Shown here one piece after another: positions 10,881-24,157 of a stretch of 64,000 nt of DNA (its first letter is position 1; each line of letters starts with the position of its first letter). Origin of the DNA: Mucor racemosus (Eukaryota; Mucoromycota; Mucoromycetes; Mucorales; Mucoraceae); contig JAPEHQ010000001.1 of assembly GCA_027405735.1 (NCBI GenBank), positions 7,006,001 to 7,070,000 on the forward strand. The letters are read 5' to 3'. The notes under the pieces were generated by a model. The model was not told the DNA's origin. It worked only from the letters and a program-made list of their open reading frames with translations, and did not search any database. Both the position numbers and the translations under genes were made by a program.

Positions 10881-12699
10881 ATGGGTGCTCTAACTAAAAT
10901 TACCACCAATATTTATGTAAGTTTCTTGAACAGCGTTAGTTTATAGCATCTTCTGATTTTAAATTTAATAACATATAGGCCATTGGTGCTTTTGCAGCCA
11001 TTGCAGGTATCATGTTTGGTTTTGATATTGGTTCCAATTCAGGTGTCATCGGTACAGAACAGTAAGTAGCAGTAATACAACATACAATAATGCATATGTT
11101 AACAAATATTTAGATATCAAGTATACTTTGGCCGTCCTGACTCTTTGTTGCAAGGTGGTATCAACGGTGCTTTGTCTGCTGGCTGTTTCGTCGGTGCCCT
11201 TTTTGCAGGTTACCCTGCTGATAGATGGTCTCGTAAATTCACTCTTATCGCTGCCTCTGGTTTGTTCATTGTAGGCACAGTATTTCAAGCTGCTTCTAAC
11301 GGCGTTGCTTTGCTTTGTGTTGGCCGTGTTCTTAATGGTTTGTCTGTGGGTATTACTTCCATGGTTGTACCTCTCTACCAGTCTGAAGTTGCTCCAAAAG
11401 AGATCCGTGGACGTCTCGTAGCAATCCAACAATGGGCTATTACTTGTAAAATCAATTTAAACGATGTTCTATGCCTTCAATATGTCTAACTAACTCATTG
11501 TATTTTTTATAGGGGGTATTTTCATTTCTTTCTGGATCCAATATGGCGCTCAATTTATCCAAAACACCGCCGCTTTCCGTATTCCATGGGCTATTCAAGG
11601 TGTACCAGCTGTCATTCTCTGTGCTGGTATGTGGGCATTCCCTCATTCTCCTAGATGGCTTGCTGACAAAGGTCGCATGGATGAAGCTTTACAAGTTCTT
11701 GCTGACATTCACGGTGATGGTGATAAAAACCATCCTCGTGTCCTTCTTGAAATGGAAGAAATTGAAGCTACCATTCATTTTGATAAGAACATTGCTTCTC
11801 ATCGTTATGCTGATTTATTGAAGCCTGGTATGGCTTATCGTGTATCTCTTGGTGTCTGTCTTCAAATCTGGCAACAATTGACTGGTATGAACATTATCAT
11901 GTTCTACGTCGTCTTTTTATTCAAGCAAGCTGGTATCGGAGATTCTCAAGAAGCTACTCTTGTTTCATCTGGTGTATCTTATGTCATTAACGTTGTTATG
12001 ACAGTTCCTGCTATTCTCTTTGTTGACAAGTGGGGTCGTCGTCCTACTTTGATCTTTGGTGCTCTCTCCATGTCCATTTTCTTGTGGGCTGTTGGTGGTG
12101 TCTTGGCTACTGGTACTTGGTACGTTGGTGAAGATGGTAAATGGCTCGTTGATCTTGCTTCAAAGACCAAGGCTAACGGTGTTGTTGCCTGCGTTTATCT
12201 CTTTGTTGCTTCTTTTGCTACTACTTGGGGTCCTTTGGGTTGGATTTATCCTTCAGAAATTTATCCTCTTCGTGTTCGTGCTATGGCTGTTTCTTTATCT
12301 ACTGCTTCCAACTGGTTGTTTAATTGGATTTTGAACTTTGTCGTTCCCTTGATGATGGAGCGTATTCATTATGGTTTATACCTTTTGTTTGCTGCTTTCA
12401 ACTTTTTGATGGCTCTTCACGTTTTCATTGCTTATCCTGAAACCAAGGGTTACACTGTAAGTATATTGTTTAAAATTACAGCATGTGATTCAAAGTATAC
12501 TAATCTAAATTTGTTTCTTTTTGCATGATTTTTATAGCTTGAAGAAATGGATATTGTCTTTGAACACAATCCTCGTAAGAAGATTCCTCAAGACGTTATG
12601 GATAAATGGATTGAAGAAAGAGGTCTTCGTCGTGCTGAGGGCAATGCTGATTCTATCAACGAAAAGAAGACTGAACTTGCTCACGAAGAAGCTGTTTAA
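10881..12699 (+). CDS. MFS sugar (hexose) transporter, 518 aa, 5 exons
   Basis: Probable plasma-membrane hexose:proton symporter or facilitator of the sugar porter family. Exons 10881-10916, 10979-11061, 11114-11445, 11513-12456, 12538-12699; every junction keeps frame. Family marks in order: GFDIGSNSGVIG in TM1; the DRWSRK loop; GRVLNGLSVG followed by PLYQSEVAPKEIRG; PHSPRW before the central loop; QQLTGMN in TM7; DKWGRRP; and PETKG, which is cut by the last intron (PETKGYT / LEEMD). Length and about 12 hydrophobic segments match fungal HXT/RGT-type porters. The first exon is only 12 codons, but its ATG follows a TATA box and the next in-frame ATG would lose TM1. Substrate cannot be told from sequence. 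It stands alone: no sugar-metabolism neighbour. Confidence 0.93.
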
Positions 12700-13940
12700 A
12701 GATCTTTTTCAGCAATTTCCTGTTCATTTAATCATATTACTTTACTGTATATTGGTTTACTAAACTATCTGCGATAGTTTGAATCCACTATTATATGTAT
12801 AACATCTTATTTGCCTAATTCAATTTTTTTTCTCTCTCTCTCTCTCTCCACATTTATTATATAACTAATCTTTCACTTTTAATATTTACTTTAATTATAA
12901 TAAATACTTCTTTTTTCTCATCTTTAAGTATAAATTTTATTATTATTTAGTACAGACTTCTGATATGTGTTACGAGTAATAAGTCTAACAAGATTTGATG
13001 AGTAATTTATCGCACAATGAGTAACATTTGGCTGTAAAAATCCATTGTAAAAATGACGACTTAAAACAAAAGAAGGCTTTAAAACTATAAGATATGAACA
13101 TAACATGTGCATAGGTTACATACAAATGAGTCATATTACTTCTTTTCAAATGTTCACATATGAATCAATCGTGTACCATTAAAAGTAACGTATTTACCAT
13201 AGGTTTATTTTTATACAAAAAGAAAATGCATACCCCTGAGCGGGGAATGAATGTATTTTCTGATCTACAACAATGATATTTGTATATTCTTTGAAGCTAC
13301 AGTTTATTCATTTCAAATTCAGACTAAATTATTATTTTTTTGGATGAAATAAAATTAAAGTTTAGACGAAACAGAATAAAATTTGTAACCAAATGAGAGT
13401 AAAGTTTGGGTGAAATGAGAATGATATTTGAGACCAAATGAGAGTAAGATCTGTCTCAGTATATTATTACAATCGTCCGAAATTCAATTGGAAATCATCC
13501 AAATGTTATCCTGAAATGTCTGAATTTCAAGTAATAAATAGCGCAGGATTAATTTGCTGTTTTTTGTGTCCAAATGTCATTTAATTGTTGCGTACAATGG
13601 TACCTTGCTGGTGTTACGAGGCCAAAATTGATGTGTTATTATGGTTGGTTTGAGTTTACGTTTATTATCAAGTTTAACCGATTCAAATAGATGAAGAGGA
13701 ATATAAAGATAATATACGAGTCATTTATTTAAAGTGATAAGAGAGAAGATTAATTGTCTGAATATGGTTGATTTAGATCAATTGAGCTGGCCAAGGTTTT
13801 CAATTAAGAAACATGATTTTTCGTTTTAAAATAATTTGCATCAACCAAGAATTGCTGTATCATTTTCAATTTATCAACTGATTACTCATCTTTCTGGACT
13901 CTAGATACTCTTTTAAGACACTTATTTAAGTTACATTATT
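12700..13940. other. Intergenic, 3' of the transporter
   Basis: Includes a (TC)n run at about 12831-12848 in the probable 3' UTR. Between 13360 and 13450 GAATGATATTTGAGACCAAA and AATAAAATTTGTAACCAAAT are imperfect copies of one another (ACCAAATGAGAGTAA occurs twice). No gene seen. Confidence 0.5.
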
Positions 13941-13999
13941 ATTAAAATTGGATTTTCAACTCTTTTTTTTCCCATCTTCTCCATGCAAAACCAGCATTA

Positions 14000-15337
14000 A
14001 AATGTCAAAAAGCCAATTAGAAAAGCAACCTGAAACCTACCTATTGAAGAGGCAGAAGAAGGGCCTGAACAAATGGCAGTCAATCCAGAAGAAGAAATGG
14101 AGGAGGAAACAGAAGAGTGTAAAGACGATGATTATGACGAGGAAGAGGAAGTAATGGAGGAGGAAGATAAATGAATATGCAGCCTGACAATCCAAATGCT
14201 TTACCAGTGTCAATCTACAACAGAAATAGATTAAATTACATTTCACTGGCGTTTATTGGAATGTTTGGAGCAGATGGATGTAATAGTAATGGTAAAAATG
14301 TAGCTGGTATTGGCTTTAGAAGTACAAATTTTCCAGCACTATACGATTTGCTAGTAGTGAGTGGTGTTCGTGAGCACATTATTCAATGAGTAATCAAGTC
14401 ATATTTGAACTTAATATCATTATTAATATTACCAATCTTATAGCTTTACTCCCAAAAATTGGTAATATGGTTCGCATTAGAGCTGGCTACCTACTGTGAC
14501 GCTGTAGTCTGGAGATACTATAACCAAGCATTTGTAAGCGCAAGAAGGGAGTTTGGTTTGCCGTTTTCCCGAGTTACTGACACTAACAAAGAGAATACCA
14601 ATATATTCATCAACTCTTCGAATCATATTCAGCTTCTAACTATGTTTCTTTACTGGATAGCTGGGAGTGGCTCTGTTGTCTGGAAATACGGGAGAGATTA
14701 ATCAAAAGAGGATTGCCTTCGTTACTATACTTTGATCATAAATCTCGTGATGAGCTTATTCTGCAGATATTTCAAAATTCCCTTGCAAATTTGGGATTTA
14801 CTAATATCTTGTTTGAGCATGTTCAAATTTTTTTTCAAAATCTGTATCAAGAGACGCGACGCTCTAGATATTGCTTTGTTGGAAGCATGATCTCAATTTG
14901 ATGTTGAAGCTCTCCATCCAAAGCTTCTTTTCTTGAGAGAGTTTTTGATGTCTCCCAAAAGAAAGATATTATTAAGATTTGGTTCATCTAGAACTAAATC
15001 CTTTTTTTTTTTTGAATATGTTGGAAATGAAGCTCGTGATAACCTTTTGGCTTTGCTTATCGGTCAGTAAGTAAACATTAAACAGTAATTTAAAAAAGCC
15101 ATTAATCAAAAATATACATTTTAATCTGCTAGAAATCTTTACAGTTTGAACTTGTTTGAATTAAACCAAATTTTAAATTATGTTGATTTTCCTGAAGCAA
15201 CAAATACTAGAGTGTTTGATATTCTGAATTTCAACCAACGCCCAATAGCTTTCTGTAATAGTAGTGGATCAAAATCGGTCAAGCAACAACTATTAGTTGA
15301 CTATACAGCAAACTGTAAACGTCGTTCGGATACCTGA
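14000..15337 (+). pseudogene. Decayed coding relic, unrecognised
   Basis: Several protein-like segments in different frames suggest a broken gene, not random DNA. In order: an acidic stretch rich in E/D (about 14050-14170); a segment with FIGMFGADGCNSNGKNVAGI and FRSTNFPALYDLLVVSG (14171-14389); a segment starting about 14445 with WRYYNQAFVSARREFG; then a segment with KRGLPSLLYFDHKSRDELIL (about 14700-14890); and FDILNFNQRPIAFCNSSGSK (15146-15337). Stops and frame changes separate them and no consistent splice model joins all. The relic ends where R1 copy b starts. I do not recognise the family; a gene carried by a large transposon is possible. Confidence 0.4.
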
Positions 15338-16265
15338 GATGTTTAACTTTAATCCAAAAACGCAATTCTAAAAATTTCCTATTTTTTGCAGTTGTTATAG
15401 CTTTTTTAGTGCTAATGTTCAGATTTCTACGCATATTTCACTGTTAAAGGATTGAAAACTTTGAGGCTTCATATCTCCAGAAAAAATTAAGCTGTACTAA
15501 CACTTTTTAATAATAAAACTTACTTGTTTTAAAGTGCTCTATAATATATTTTAATATAAAAAAATTCTGAGTACCTTTATTTTTTTTCATTTTTTTGACA
15601 TTTCTATAGTAGGTTTCAAAATATTGGTTAAATTGAGCAACGTTTTTTTTGCATTCATGTCATCTAACTCATTGAGTTTTCTCGGATCCAATTTAGTTTT
15701 TTTCAAAATATTGATTTTTCGTGGAGATATTCTCAAAAATATGTACAAAAAGGTACCTCCATTTCTAGCGTCCATTTTCCCCTTGTATACCCTCATTCCA
15801 AATTCTGAATCTGAAAAAAAAATTGACAAAATTTTTGTTTTCTCTACGAAAAATGCAGCTAAAAAATTTTACAATAGCTTAATCGATAGATAATGTGTTT
15901 GCGCATTATTTCAATTAGTTATATTTAAAATATGCTTATAAAAAGTGATGTGTATCTTCAAAAAACCTCCAAAATTTCAATTGCATTTTACGCAAAATTT
16001 AATGTGAAATTTTTATCTAATTTTTATTTAGTTGAATGCAGAATTTAAAACTTTACAAAAATCAATTAATTTTCTAAGTCTACTTACTTTGTAGTTCTTG
16101 AGCTTAAAACCGATTTTGATTTTTTAACCATTTTTCGATCGTTTTACAACAAATCGATTTTGGAACTCAGTTATCATAGTTTTAAGCCGTAGTGTAAACT
16201 ATTATTTTGATTTTCTCGACAAAAAATCAATATCTTTCGCCGAAACAAAAAATACAGAGTAGCGT
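15338..16265 (-). repeat. Dispersed repeat R1, copy b (inverted)
   Basis: Reverse-strand R1 copy, truncated at 15338 near the CTGAGATGT landmark that lies about 130 bp past the hAT site in other copies. It preserves, uninterrupted, both sites occupied elsewhere: the hAT target (CAGTGAAA, near 15440) and the Crypton target (CAAAATAATAG followed by TTT, near 16200). It is therefore the internal empty-site control for both insertions. Confidence 0.85.
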
Positions 16266-18517
16266 TTAACGAGATCTATCTAATTCATGCATACATAGTA
16301 TCAGAAATTTAGCGTATGTATGAGAAAGATGTGTCGAAAGTGCTCGTAAGCGTTCAACAATATATATCTATAAGCTTCATATGTTGCACTGTATTGGTAT
16401 ATAAAAAAATAATTCAAGATTTGCATTCGCACGCTAGCATTTTTCAACTCGATATTGTTCATTAAAAGAGGAAATAATACACATCTAGATACTTTTTATA
16501 TCTTATTACAAGTCGCCAAGGTAGAAACTGTGTATGAAAATATATATAGATTGACGAGCATGGTTTCAAATTTCCCAAATTTTCATTGTAGATTTAAATA
16601 CCATCTCCTCCATACAATTGCAGTGCCACCATTTCTTTATTTAAATGGTGGTAATAAAACTATACAATATTTCTTGTTGTATATTTTTTTGAAGCACAAT
16701 GTTTCTTGGGATTTTTAAACTTTGACGTACCCGAATATTGGATTTATGAATATATGACATGCTAATGCTATACTATAGATATACCGTATAATATTCAAAG
16801 AATAATTTTTAAACTATTGAGTGCTGTATGCCTAATAGAAATAGCAAACACTGGATTTAGTTGTAATAACATCTCAAAAATGGTATTATATATTTTTATT
16901 TTCAGTCTTTTTTATATAAAAGTCATCTCTTTTTTCGACTTGGAAATGCTGTAAACTCAAATTTGGGAACTTGTCTACATGTGTACTTCTTAATAATACT
17001 AGGTATATGCATGAGGGTATAATCTGGCTACAAAGTAGAAGATTAGATTATGTTGCATGTTCTTTCCCAGTCGAAATTATATCTGTCAAAGCACAACAAG
17101 TAATTCATCATGTCAAAAATAAACAACTTTAACTATCCACACTTTTTCATTTTGGGCAATCAAAGCAGTAGTTTTTTGGTTATTACCATACAGTTGCGAG
17201 CCAAAAAATAAAAATAAAAATAAACCGAGGAAGAGTGTACAAGGGTCAAACTAGCTGGACAAAGAAAAGTGTCAAAAATTAATAACTTACAGCCATGAAA
17301 AGAACCCCCAGTGTTTTATTACGTTTTTACTACTCCAAAATCATGCTTTTAGAGCTTGAAATGGCTTGCAATAAAAGTAAGATACTGTCTACTTGATAAA
17401 ACAAACAACATAAAGAGAATAAACTAGGTAACCACCAAGAGTTGACTATGTCAAAATATCTCGAATCATGTCCTTCATAAACCGAAAGGCTAATAGCCGG
17501 CTAAAAGATACAATATAACATCTTGTGATAAACTAGAGCGGTATGACTTTACTTGACAATGGCGTGTGCCAAAAAGAAAAAAGGCAAGAAATTTGCCCTG
17601 TCAAGTAGCGGCTTTCAAAGCAAATGATCACCATTACTTTATATCTTAATGAAAGAGCAAACCAACACACTAAATCACATGAACACAGCTTATATATAAA
17701 TACAGTATTCCTTTGAATTCCTAAATCATTCAATCATTTGTTGACTTTTCTCTGAAAGCTATTTATCTATAACTTTCTCCTGATAACATAAAAAACAAAA
17801 AAAGGAAATCATTGATCCGTATTCTGGTAAACAATTACCTTGGTATTTACAGTTACACAAATGGTACAGTAAAATAAAATTGTACCATGACGTTACATGG
17901 AAGAATTAAGCTAACAAGGTTGATTCAGTTCCTGAATTTTAGAATTTTCCCTGCATCATTATACTACAACCATGCCTAATTTTGATGTAAACAATGATGG
18001 CAAGAAGGCCATTCAGCGGAAAAGAGACATAACGTGGAAGATTTACAAATTGTACACACAGCAAGAGACTCCACATTATGATGACAAATTTTAGATGATA
18101 CATAATTTGAAAAATAAAGATATGACGTTAGAGTACTTGTAATGTGTGTATTACACACGCAAAAATGGCAGTAATTGAGCAAGTCGACGGCATTTCCTGG
18201 CATTCAACCAGCTAATTAGCCTATTAATTTAGTTTATTTAATTTTACTTTCAAACGATTATTTTTCTTTTCCATGCTTTTTGGATGGCATCTTATCTAAA
18301 TAAAATAACCCATTTTTATATAGAGTACATGCTGACCATTTGTATTATAAACATGATCAAATGAAAAATGAAAAAAAAAACCCAATAAACCCCGGAATAA
18401 TGAAGAGGCGTAATATATATATATATACACAGAAACCGAATTGTTCTAGTTCAAGCAACCATAAAGCGATTTCCCGAGATTATTTCATTGGTTTAAACAG
18501 AGAATAATAAGAAACAT
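16266..18517. other. Intergenic, 2.25 kb
   Basis: AT-rich; short unsupported frames only (16455-16718, 17533-17733, 17976-18203). No gene or recognised repeat. Confidence 0.5.
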
Positions 18518-18526
18518 TATAAATAG
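18518..18526 (+). promoter_or_regulatory. TATA box of the 18603 gene
   Basis: TATAAATAG 77 nt before the ATG at 18603, followed by a T/C-rich stretch. Confidence 0.55.
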
Positions 18527-18602
18527 AAGTTTTCTTGCAAGGTCTTACTTTTTTTTCTTTTCTATCTTTCTTTCCTTTTCATCTAATAAATAATATACCA
18601 TC

Positions 18603-19226
18603 ATGGCTACAACTGCTGCTGTTACTTCTACTTCAGAATCAAGATACAAATCTTTTATGAAACCTGTAAAATTTTGGTCAAAATCCTCATCACAACAAAA
18701 GGAATCATCTATAGACGACCTTATCAATAAAGATTATACAAGTCAAAATGGTATTCAACAAGAAAATGCAGATTCTGTAGAACCATTACAGCAACAACCC
18801 AAATCTGGCTATCTTTCATCTTTTCATTTTGGTAGAAAACCATCTAATAATTCTAATACTAATTCTACAGCACCAATTGTCGCATTAACAGAATCAGGAA
18901 AGTCCGAAGTCTATAAATTATCTACTATTGATAATACTGGTGTTTATATGCCTCCATCACCTAGTATCACTGGAAAAAGAGACCACTGGATTGAAGTCAA
19001 TGAAGATGATATGATGGATTTCCACTTACCAGACTCAGCATGCTTAACCACTCATGTTGGGGAAAAGCATGATTTTTACACACCTTCCACATTTGTACAG
19101 AGTCAACCTTATATTTTACCTATTGCTGATATGTCAGAATCAACATTATCTTCTGTTCCATCTTTAGATGATGGTAATTCAGAAGTAACATCTCCTTCTT
19201 GTAGATCAAGTGCAAGTTATTTGTAA
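18603..19226 (+). CDS. Uncharacterised Ser-rich protein, 207 aa, single exon
   Basis: Unrecognised. The ATG at 18603 follows a good TATA box and a pyrimidine-rich leader and opens an uninterrupted 207-codon frame, so expression is likely. The protein is polar and low-complexity, with Ser/Thr/Gln/Asn-rich stretches and no membrane segment, signal peptide or metal-binding pattern. Possible short linear elements are FMKPVKFWSKSS near the N-terminus, GYLSSFHFGRKPS in the first half and KRDHWIEVNEDDMMDFHLPD in the middle, the last acidic and the most ordered-looking part. It reads like a disordered signalling or adaptor protein. No function is proposed. Confidence 0.65.
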   Translation: MATTAAVTSTSESRYKSFMKPVKFWSKSSSQQKESSIDDLINKDYTSQNGIQQENADSVEPLQQQPKSGYLSSFHFGRKPSNNSNTNSTAPIVALTESGKSEVYKLSTIDNTGVYMPPSPSITGKRDHWIEVNEDDMMDFHLPDSACLTTHVGEKHDFYTPSTFVQSQPYILPIADMSESTLSSVPSLDDGNSEVTSPSCRSSASYL

Positions 19227-19582
19227 TTTTTAATGTATAACATCTCCCTTATCACTACTTTATATTATCTCTTTATATTTACTACTTAATAAATTATTCA
19301 TTTTTTGTAATTATGTCATTTTTGGTCTTTTGCGATGTCTGGCCCGGAAAAAAGTAACATTGTTGACCCGCATGATATGATATCATTACACAGAGTTATT
19401 CCCAAAAGGTCAAGTTTCTTTTTATTCAGAAAGACGTTATGCGCATTAATCAAACTAATGGTCTAAAACGCATTCAATCATAATGAAAGCATAATAAATT
19501 TTAATTTTTAATATTATATATAAATGTAAGAAATTCAGCAATTCCATTTCTGTTTCCCTCAATAAAACCAACACATTTAAAA
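19227..19582. other. Short intergenic spacer
   Basis: 356 nt between two small same-strand genes. A TATATATAAATG-like string near 19514 may be the TATA region of the downstream gene. No other feature. Confidence 0.45.
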
Positions 19583-20118
19583 ATGAACAATATTGAAAAT
19601 AATAAGAATCTCGACAATAGCAGCAACAATCTCAACATGACCGATTCTGGTAAGACTTTTTTGTGTGTTTCCTGATTAGAATATTCTATAAAAAACTAAT
19701 ATTACTACTACTATAGAGATGGAATCACAATTTATCGAAAGAAACGACAATTTGAAGAAATCTTTGAGCAGCATTGTTGACAAGATTGATAACGTTAGTT
19801 TTTGACTTGATTTGATTTGATAGTAAACGGCTAACCATATTTGCTTGATAGGCTTCATCAAAAACTCACGATTATTTGGCCCAAAATGTTGTAGATGAAA
19901 CAACATTATCCAGTGGAATTGCTGCTCCTAAATCCTCCAATATTCTTGAACAAACCAATACTTCAAGCCATTTTGGATTTGGTACTAGTACTATGGATAT
20001 CAGACTTATGAACAGTATCAGAGCTGAAATCAATGCTATGCATTCAATAGATGCTGAGCAGTTTGAAGGTGTTGCTGTCAAGATGGACGAAACCTTTGGC
20101 CATAACGCTTTAATTTAA
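19583..20118 (+). CDS. Small uncharacterised protein, 136 aa, 3 exons
   Basis: Exons 19583-19649, 19717-19793 and 19852-20118; phases agree and the second intron has a CTAAC branch site. The product is acidic and Asn-rich at the N-terminus, then has a helix-prone stretch (about residues 24-60, LKKSLSSIVDKIDNASSK) of coiled-coil character, and a conserved-looking C-terminal helix RLMNSIRAEINAMHSIDAEQ. No signal peptide or membrane segment. It recalls small coiled-coil subunits of trafficking complexes, but the similarity is too weak to name one. The splice model, not the single frames, is the main support. Confidence 0.6.
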
Positions 20119-22714
20119 ATTATTTAAATGAATAAAATCTCATGTAAATAACAAATTATGATTAAATTGCAAAAAAGGCTGTTTATTCTTTTCATTGTTG
20201 CTGTACAAAAAATTTATATTTTAGGAAAATGATGGTATGCTTTCTGCAATTTTTTTGAGCAATATCTTTTCTTTTTTTTGTAATTAATTTGGAATTACTA
20301 CTTGTATTGAAGGAGTAACAAGTGCAGATATAATCCTTCCTTTATATACTAAAGGGAAGGCTGTTAAAATTGGTGTGTACAGTATGTAAGTTGTAAAGTG
20401 ATCAGCAGTTTGCAAACCAAAATTGCTTGGTAGAAATCTTTTGAATAATGTGGTGAGCTGTAAGGCAATTAGAGGATAGGAGTAATTATTTCATAGCCTT
20501 CTGATTAAAGATACATTGTTTCTAATCGAAGATCTATAATAAAAAATAACTTAAATAACGCTATAAACATCATAATGATGTCCTAGCGCTTTTTCTATGA
20601 GAACGAACACATACGGTGTTTTGAAGCTCAGCTATTGAAGATGATTTAACGCATTTTTGGACAAAAAATACAACTTCCAGTAGCAATAACAACTTCAATA
20701 TAAACGCTACATGTGTAAGATTGATTCCATAAAATATATATTGTCTTGGCTTTTTAATGGTACTAAAAATATAGTTGTAGCTTGTCTAGATAACGCACGC
20801 TCCGATTTTGAAAGTTGACTGTCCAAAAAACTCAGAAAAAATATTGCCAGGCATGTCAGTTCAAAAATTACAAAAACTTGGCGTAACGTTTGCAAGTATA
20901 GTGTCAAAAGATAACTTGGAAGTTAATAAAACTTTCAGCACTATCTTTGTGCCAGTCAAAATTCGTTTAATATCGTTTTTCTGTCGTGTTTTGTAGTTTT
21001 CTTGGTCTACACGCTTGTATCAACAAAAAATTCCTGTTTTTTTTTGAAATTTTGAAATTTTAGGTCAATCTTTCAATCAGGACTGCACCAACTTTTCAAT
21101 GGATGATTGTCAATACAAAAATATGAGAGTATAATCAAAGTAATATAACAAAGTGCAGTATTAGAAAATTGCATTTAAAAACTGCTGTAGACTGGAATAA
21201 ATTCTTTAAAAGCTGTCGTTGAATTTTCCAGCTTATATCGAAGTGCTTGTCCTGAGATTTATATGAAGCCCTTTGCAACCAAGTATCCTAAAATATAAAC
21301 TATTAACAGGAAACACTATAAAATTTATAAAATTCCAGTGTTTTCTTCAGCGATTGTATGTTTTATAATGATGTGTACCTTGCCATCAGCAAGTTATCGC
21401 CTCGCACCCGGCAATCAATGTTTTACCTTCTACTCTTTTTGAACACTCCTTCAATATTATCTTCTATAACGTTATAACTTTACTAAGGTCTCATTTGACA
21501 TCTTTCATGCTTGAGTTCACTTCATTTGACAAGTAATCGTTATCATCGTTCATATTCCGTATCATATATAATGGTCTTATCAAATATACATGAACAAATA
21601 TAAATTTTATAGGAGCCTGATAAGATAGTATACGATTTCATAGTTTCAAAGTGAAAAATTAGAAAATTAAACCAGTGGGGGGAGGGTAAACTTGCGAAAG
21701 AGTTGATCAAAGTTCAATGCTCCAGGACAGCTGGACACAATCTTCACATATCTGTGTTCAGATTGTTTTTAAACTGTGAAATACAAGAAAGTCAAAGAAA
21801 TAAAGCAGAAAATTCAATTTTGTGCAGTAAATCATATAATAACAAGCTGTAACATATTAAATGTGAATTATAGTCCTCAAAAATACAAATCCTTTGATGC
21901 TGTTTGCAATAAAATTTTTGTGCAAAAAAATTCTATAAAATCATCAAAACTCCTAAAATTTTATGGGGGTTGAGGTCAAAAAGCATAGTTACATCTTATA
22001 ATCGTCTTTACTCCATCAAAAATGATTATTTTTTGATAAACTAAAAACCAAACTGTATCTAATATAGCTGACTCCAAATTCGATTAAAACATTTTTTCGC
22101 TTTATTAACTCGATTAAAGAGGTAATGAATACAGAGCGTTTTTTTTCGGTGTTTTTTGAAGCTTTGATATCTGAAAAAAGGAAATAGCTCCCAAAGTAAT
22201 TAATAAATTATGTGTATACAACTTTAATACACAACTTCGACTACTTTGGTAGCCAAATTTTACTTATGAAATCAGCAGGTATTTTTGATTTTGTAAAATT
22301 ACTTAAAATTTTTGAATTGTCATATCTCATCACAAAAAATAGCTAAAAATATATGAATAGCACTATGGTAATTGCAGCAAAAATTCTTATTAGAATCTGT
22401 CATAAACCAAATTTCAATGATACCTTCTTAAAAAAAAATTGGAGATCTGATTTTTCTAAAAAAAAAAAATACAAATGTATTTTGGAGTGTAACCTTTTGT
22501 CGGACTCCTAACTTTTTTTCTATAGTGAATGTAACTTGATTTGGACGTTGACTCACTCTAACCATCTAGATGGAATTTAAACATGACTGAGATGAAATGT
22601 TATTTTGACAGCATATACGGTATTTACCGATGACTCACACCTTCATTATTACAATAAGCTGATAAAACATTCTAGAATATATTTTATTTAAATTATAACA
22701 AGAAATGTACATTT
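20119..22714. other. Intergenic, 2.6 kb, with an R2 repeat copy
   Basis: Downstream flank of the 136-aa gene up to the 3' end of the phosphoglycerate dehydrogenase gene. It holds the R2 copy near 20.6-21.0 kb and otherwise AT-rich DNA; no gene is supported. Confidence 0.5.
20780..20960 (+). repeat. Dispersed repeat R2, copy 1
   Basis: Shares ACGCTCCGATTTTGAAA-like, GGCATGTCA, CAAAAACTTGGC and TCAAAAGATA blocks in the same order with the reverse strand of about 52790-52960. The first block also occurs in the R1 tail near 8011. Diverged and of uncertain length; no coding capacity. Confidence 0.55.
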
Positions 22715-24157
22715 CTAATAAAGAACACGAGTCTGAATATTAGCAGGAGTAGCAACAATAGCGTTATAAAGAGCTTCTAAATGTTGCTGTGTAACATTTG
22801 AGATATCAGCCATAACATAAGCAATTTCACCCTTTGAATCGGAATATTGCTTTTCAACGTTATGCTCGGCAAAAATTTCGTTAATTGCTCTGAGTACACC
22901 AGGAATGTTACGATGAATATAGAGAACACGAACAGTATCCTTTTCATCTTGAGAAATAGCACGTAAATCAATTTCAGGGAAATTGACAGCACCAAGTGAA
23001 GAACCTTCATTGATAAACTTGGTTAAAGCAGTTGAAACTTCAATACCAATCATACTTTGAGCTTCTTCAGTAGAACCACCAATGTGAGGAGTCATAATTA
23101 AATTTTTAGCAGACAATAAGTCAGGATAATCATTGAAATTGGGGCCATTGGCAGCAGGTTCTTTAGGGTAAACATCAATAGCAGCACCAGCAAGATGTCC
23201 AGAATGTAAACCCTTTGCAAGAGCAGCAATTTGAACCACTGTACCACGGGCATTGTTTAGAAGATAAGAACCTTTCTTCATATGATTCATAATTTCGCGC
23301 TCTCCAATCATGTTCTTTGTATCTTCTGTTTCTGGTACATGGAGGGATACAAAATCAGAGATTTCCAATAATTCTTCCAAAGTTTCAACGGGTTTAGCTT
23401 GACCAAGAGGCATAATTTGTTGAATATCATAAAAGTAAACTGTCATACCCATTGCCTCTGCTAAAACAGAGAGTTGAGCACCAATATGACCGTAACCAAC
23501 AATACCCAAAACTTTATGTCTAATCTCATAACAGTTCTTTGAAACCTTATTCCAAATACCCTGGTGCATTTCTGTGTTACGATCACCTAATTGACGAGCG
23601 AGTGTAATTAATTCACCAATGACTAACTCTGCGACTGATCTTGAGTTACTAAAGGGAGAATTAAAGACGGCAATCTAATATGAAAAAAAGTAGGTTAATA
23701 TAATGTGAGATGATTTTACATTTAAATTACTTACACCCTTGTCAGCAGCAGCCTTAAGATCAACTTGATTTGTACCAATACAGAAACAACCGATACCCAA
23801 GAGGTTCTTTGCTTCATCTAAAACTGCCTTTGTAAGCTTTGTTTTGGAACGAATACCAATGATGTGAACATCTTTAATTTTGCTGATCAATTCATCACCA
23901 ACTAAAGCCTTGGGTATGGTTTCGACCTACATTCGATGTTTTAGCATTTAGAATATGAATCAGGATTTATGTATATTTACTTGATAACCTTGTTTTTTGA
24001 AAGCATCTACAGCGGTAGCATTGACATTTTCCAACAACAAAATCTTCACTTCAGATGTCTTGAAAGGTTTGAGAACCTTGGGTTTAGTTTGAGTAAAAGA
24101 AGAGCCACGAACACGAGTTTCGGGCAAATTATTTGATGTTGCTTCAACAGTAGACAT
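22715..24157 (-). CDS. SER33: D-3-phosphoglycerate dehydrogenase, 442 aa, 3 exons
   Basis: Oxidises 3-phosphoglycerate to 3-phosphohydroxypyruvate with NAD, the first step of phosphorylated serine synthesis, in the cytosol. Minus-strand exons 24157-23981, 23926-23735 and 23674-22715. The catalytic domain has the Rossmann motif GYGHIG (residues 183-188), the Arg of LNNARGTVV, and the PHIGGSTEEAQ histidine of the D-2-hydroxyacid dehydrogenase family. The C-terminal 70 or so residues form the regulatory ACT domain (VRVLYIHRNIPGVLRAINEI) that binds serine in related enzymes. An N-terminal extension of about 50 residues before the substrate domain matches the yeast Ser3/Ser33 type. The gene is divergent from the MET2-like gene across 323 bp. 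The symbol reflects the yeast SER3/SER33 pair; the exact orthologue is not resolvable. Confidence 0.94.
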
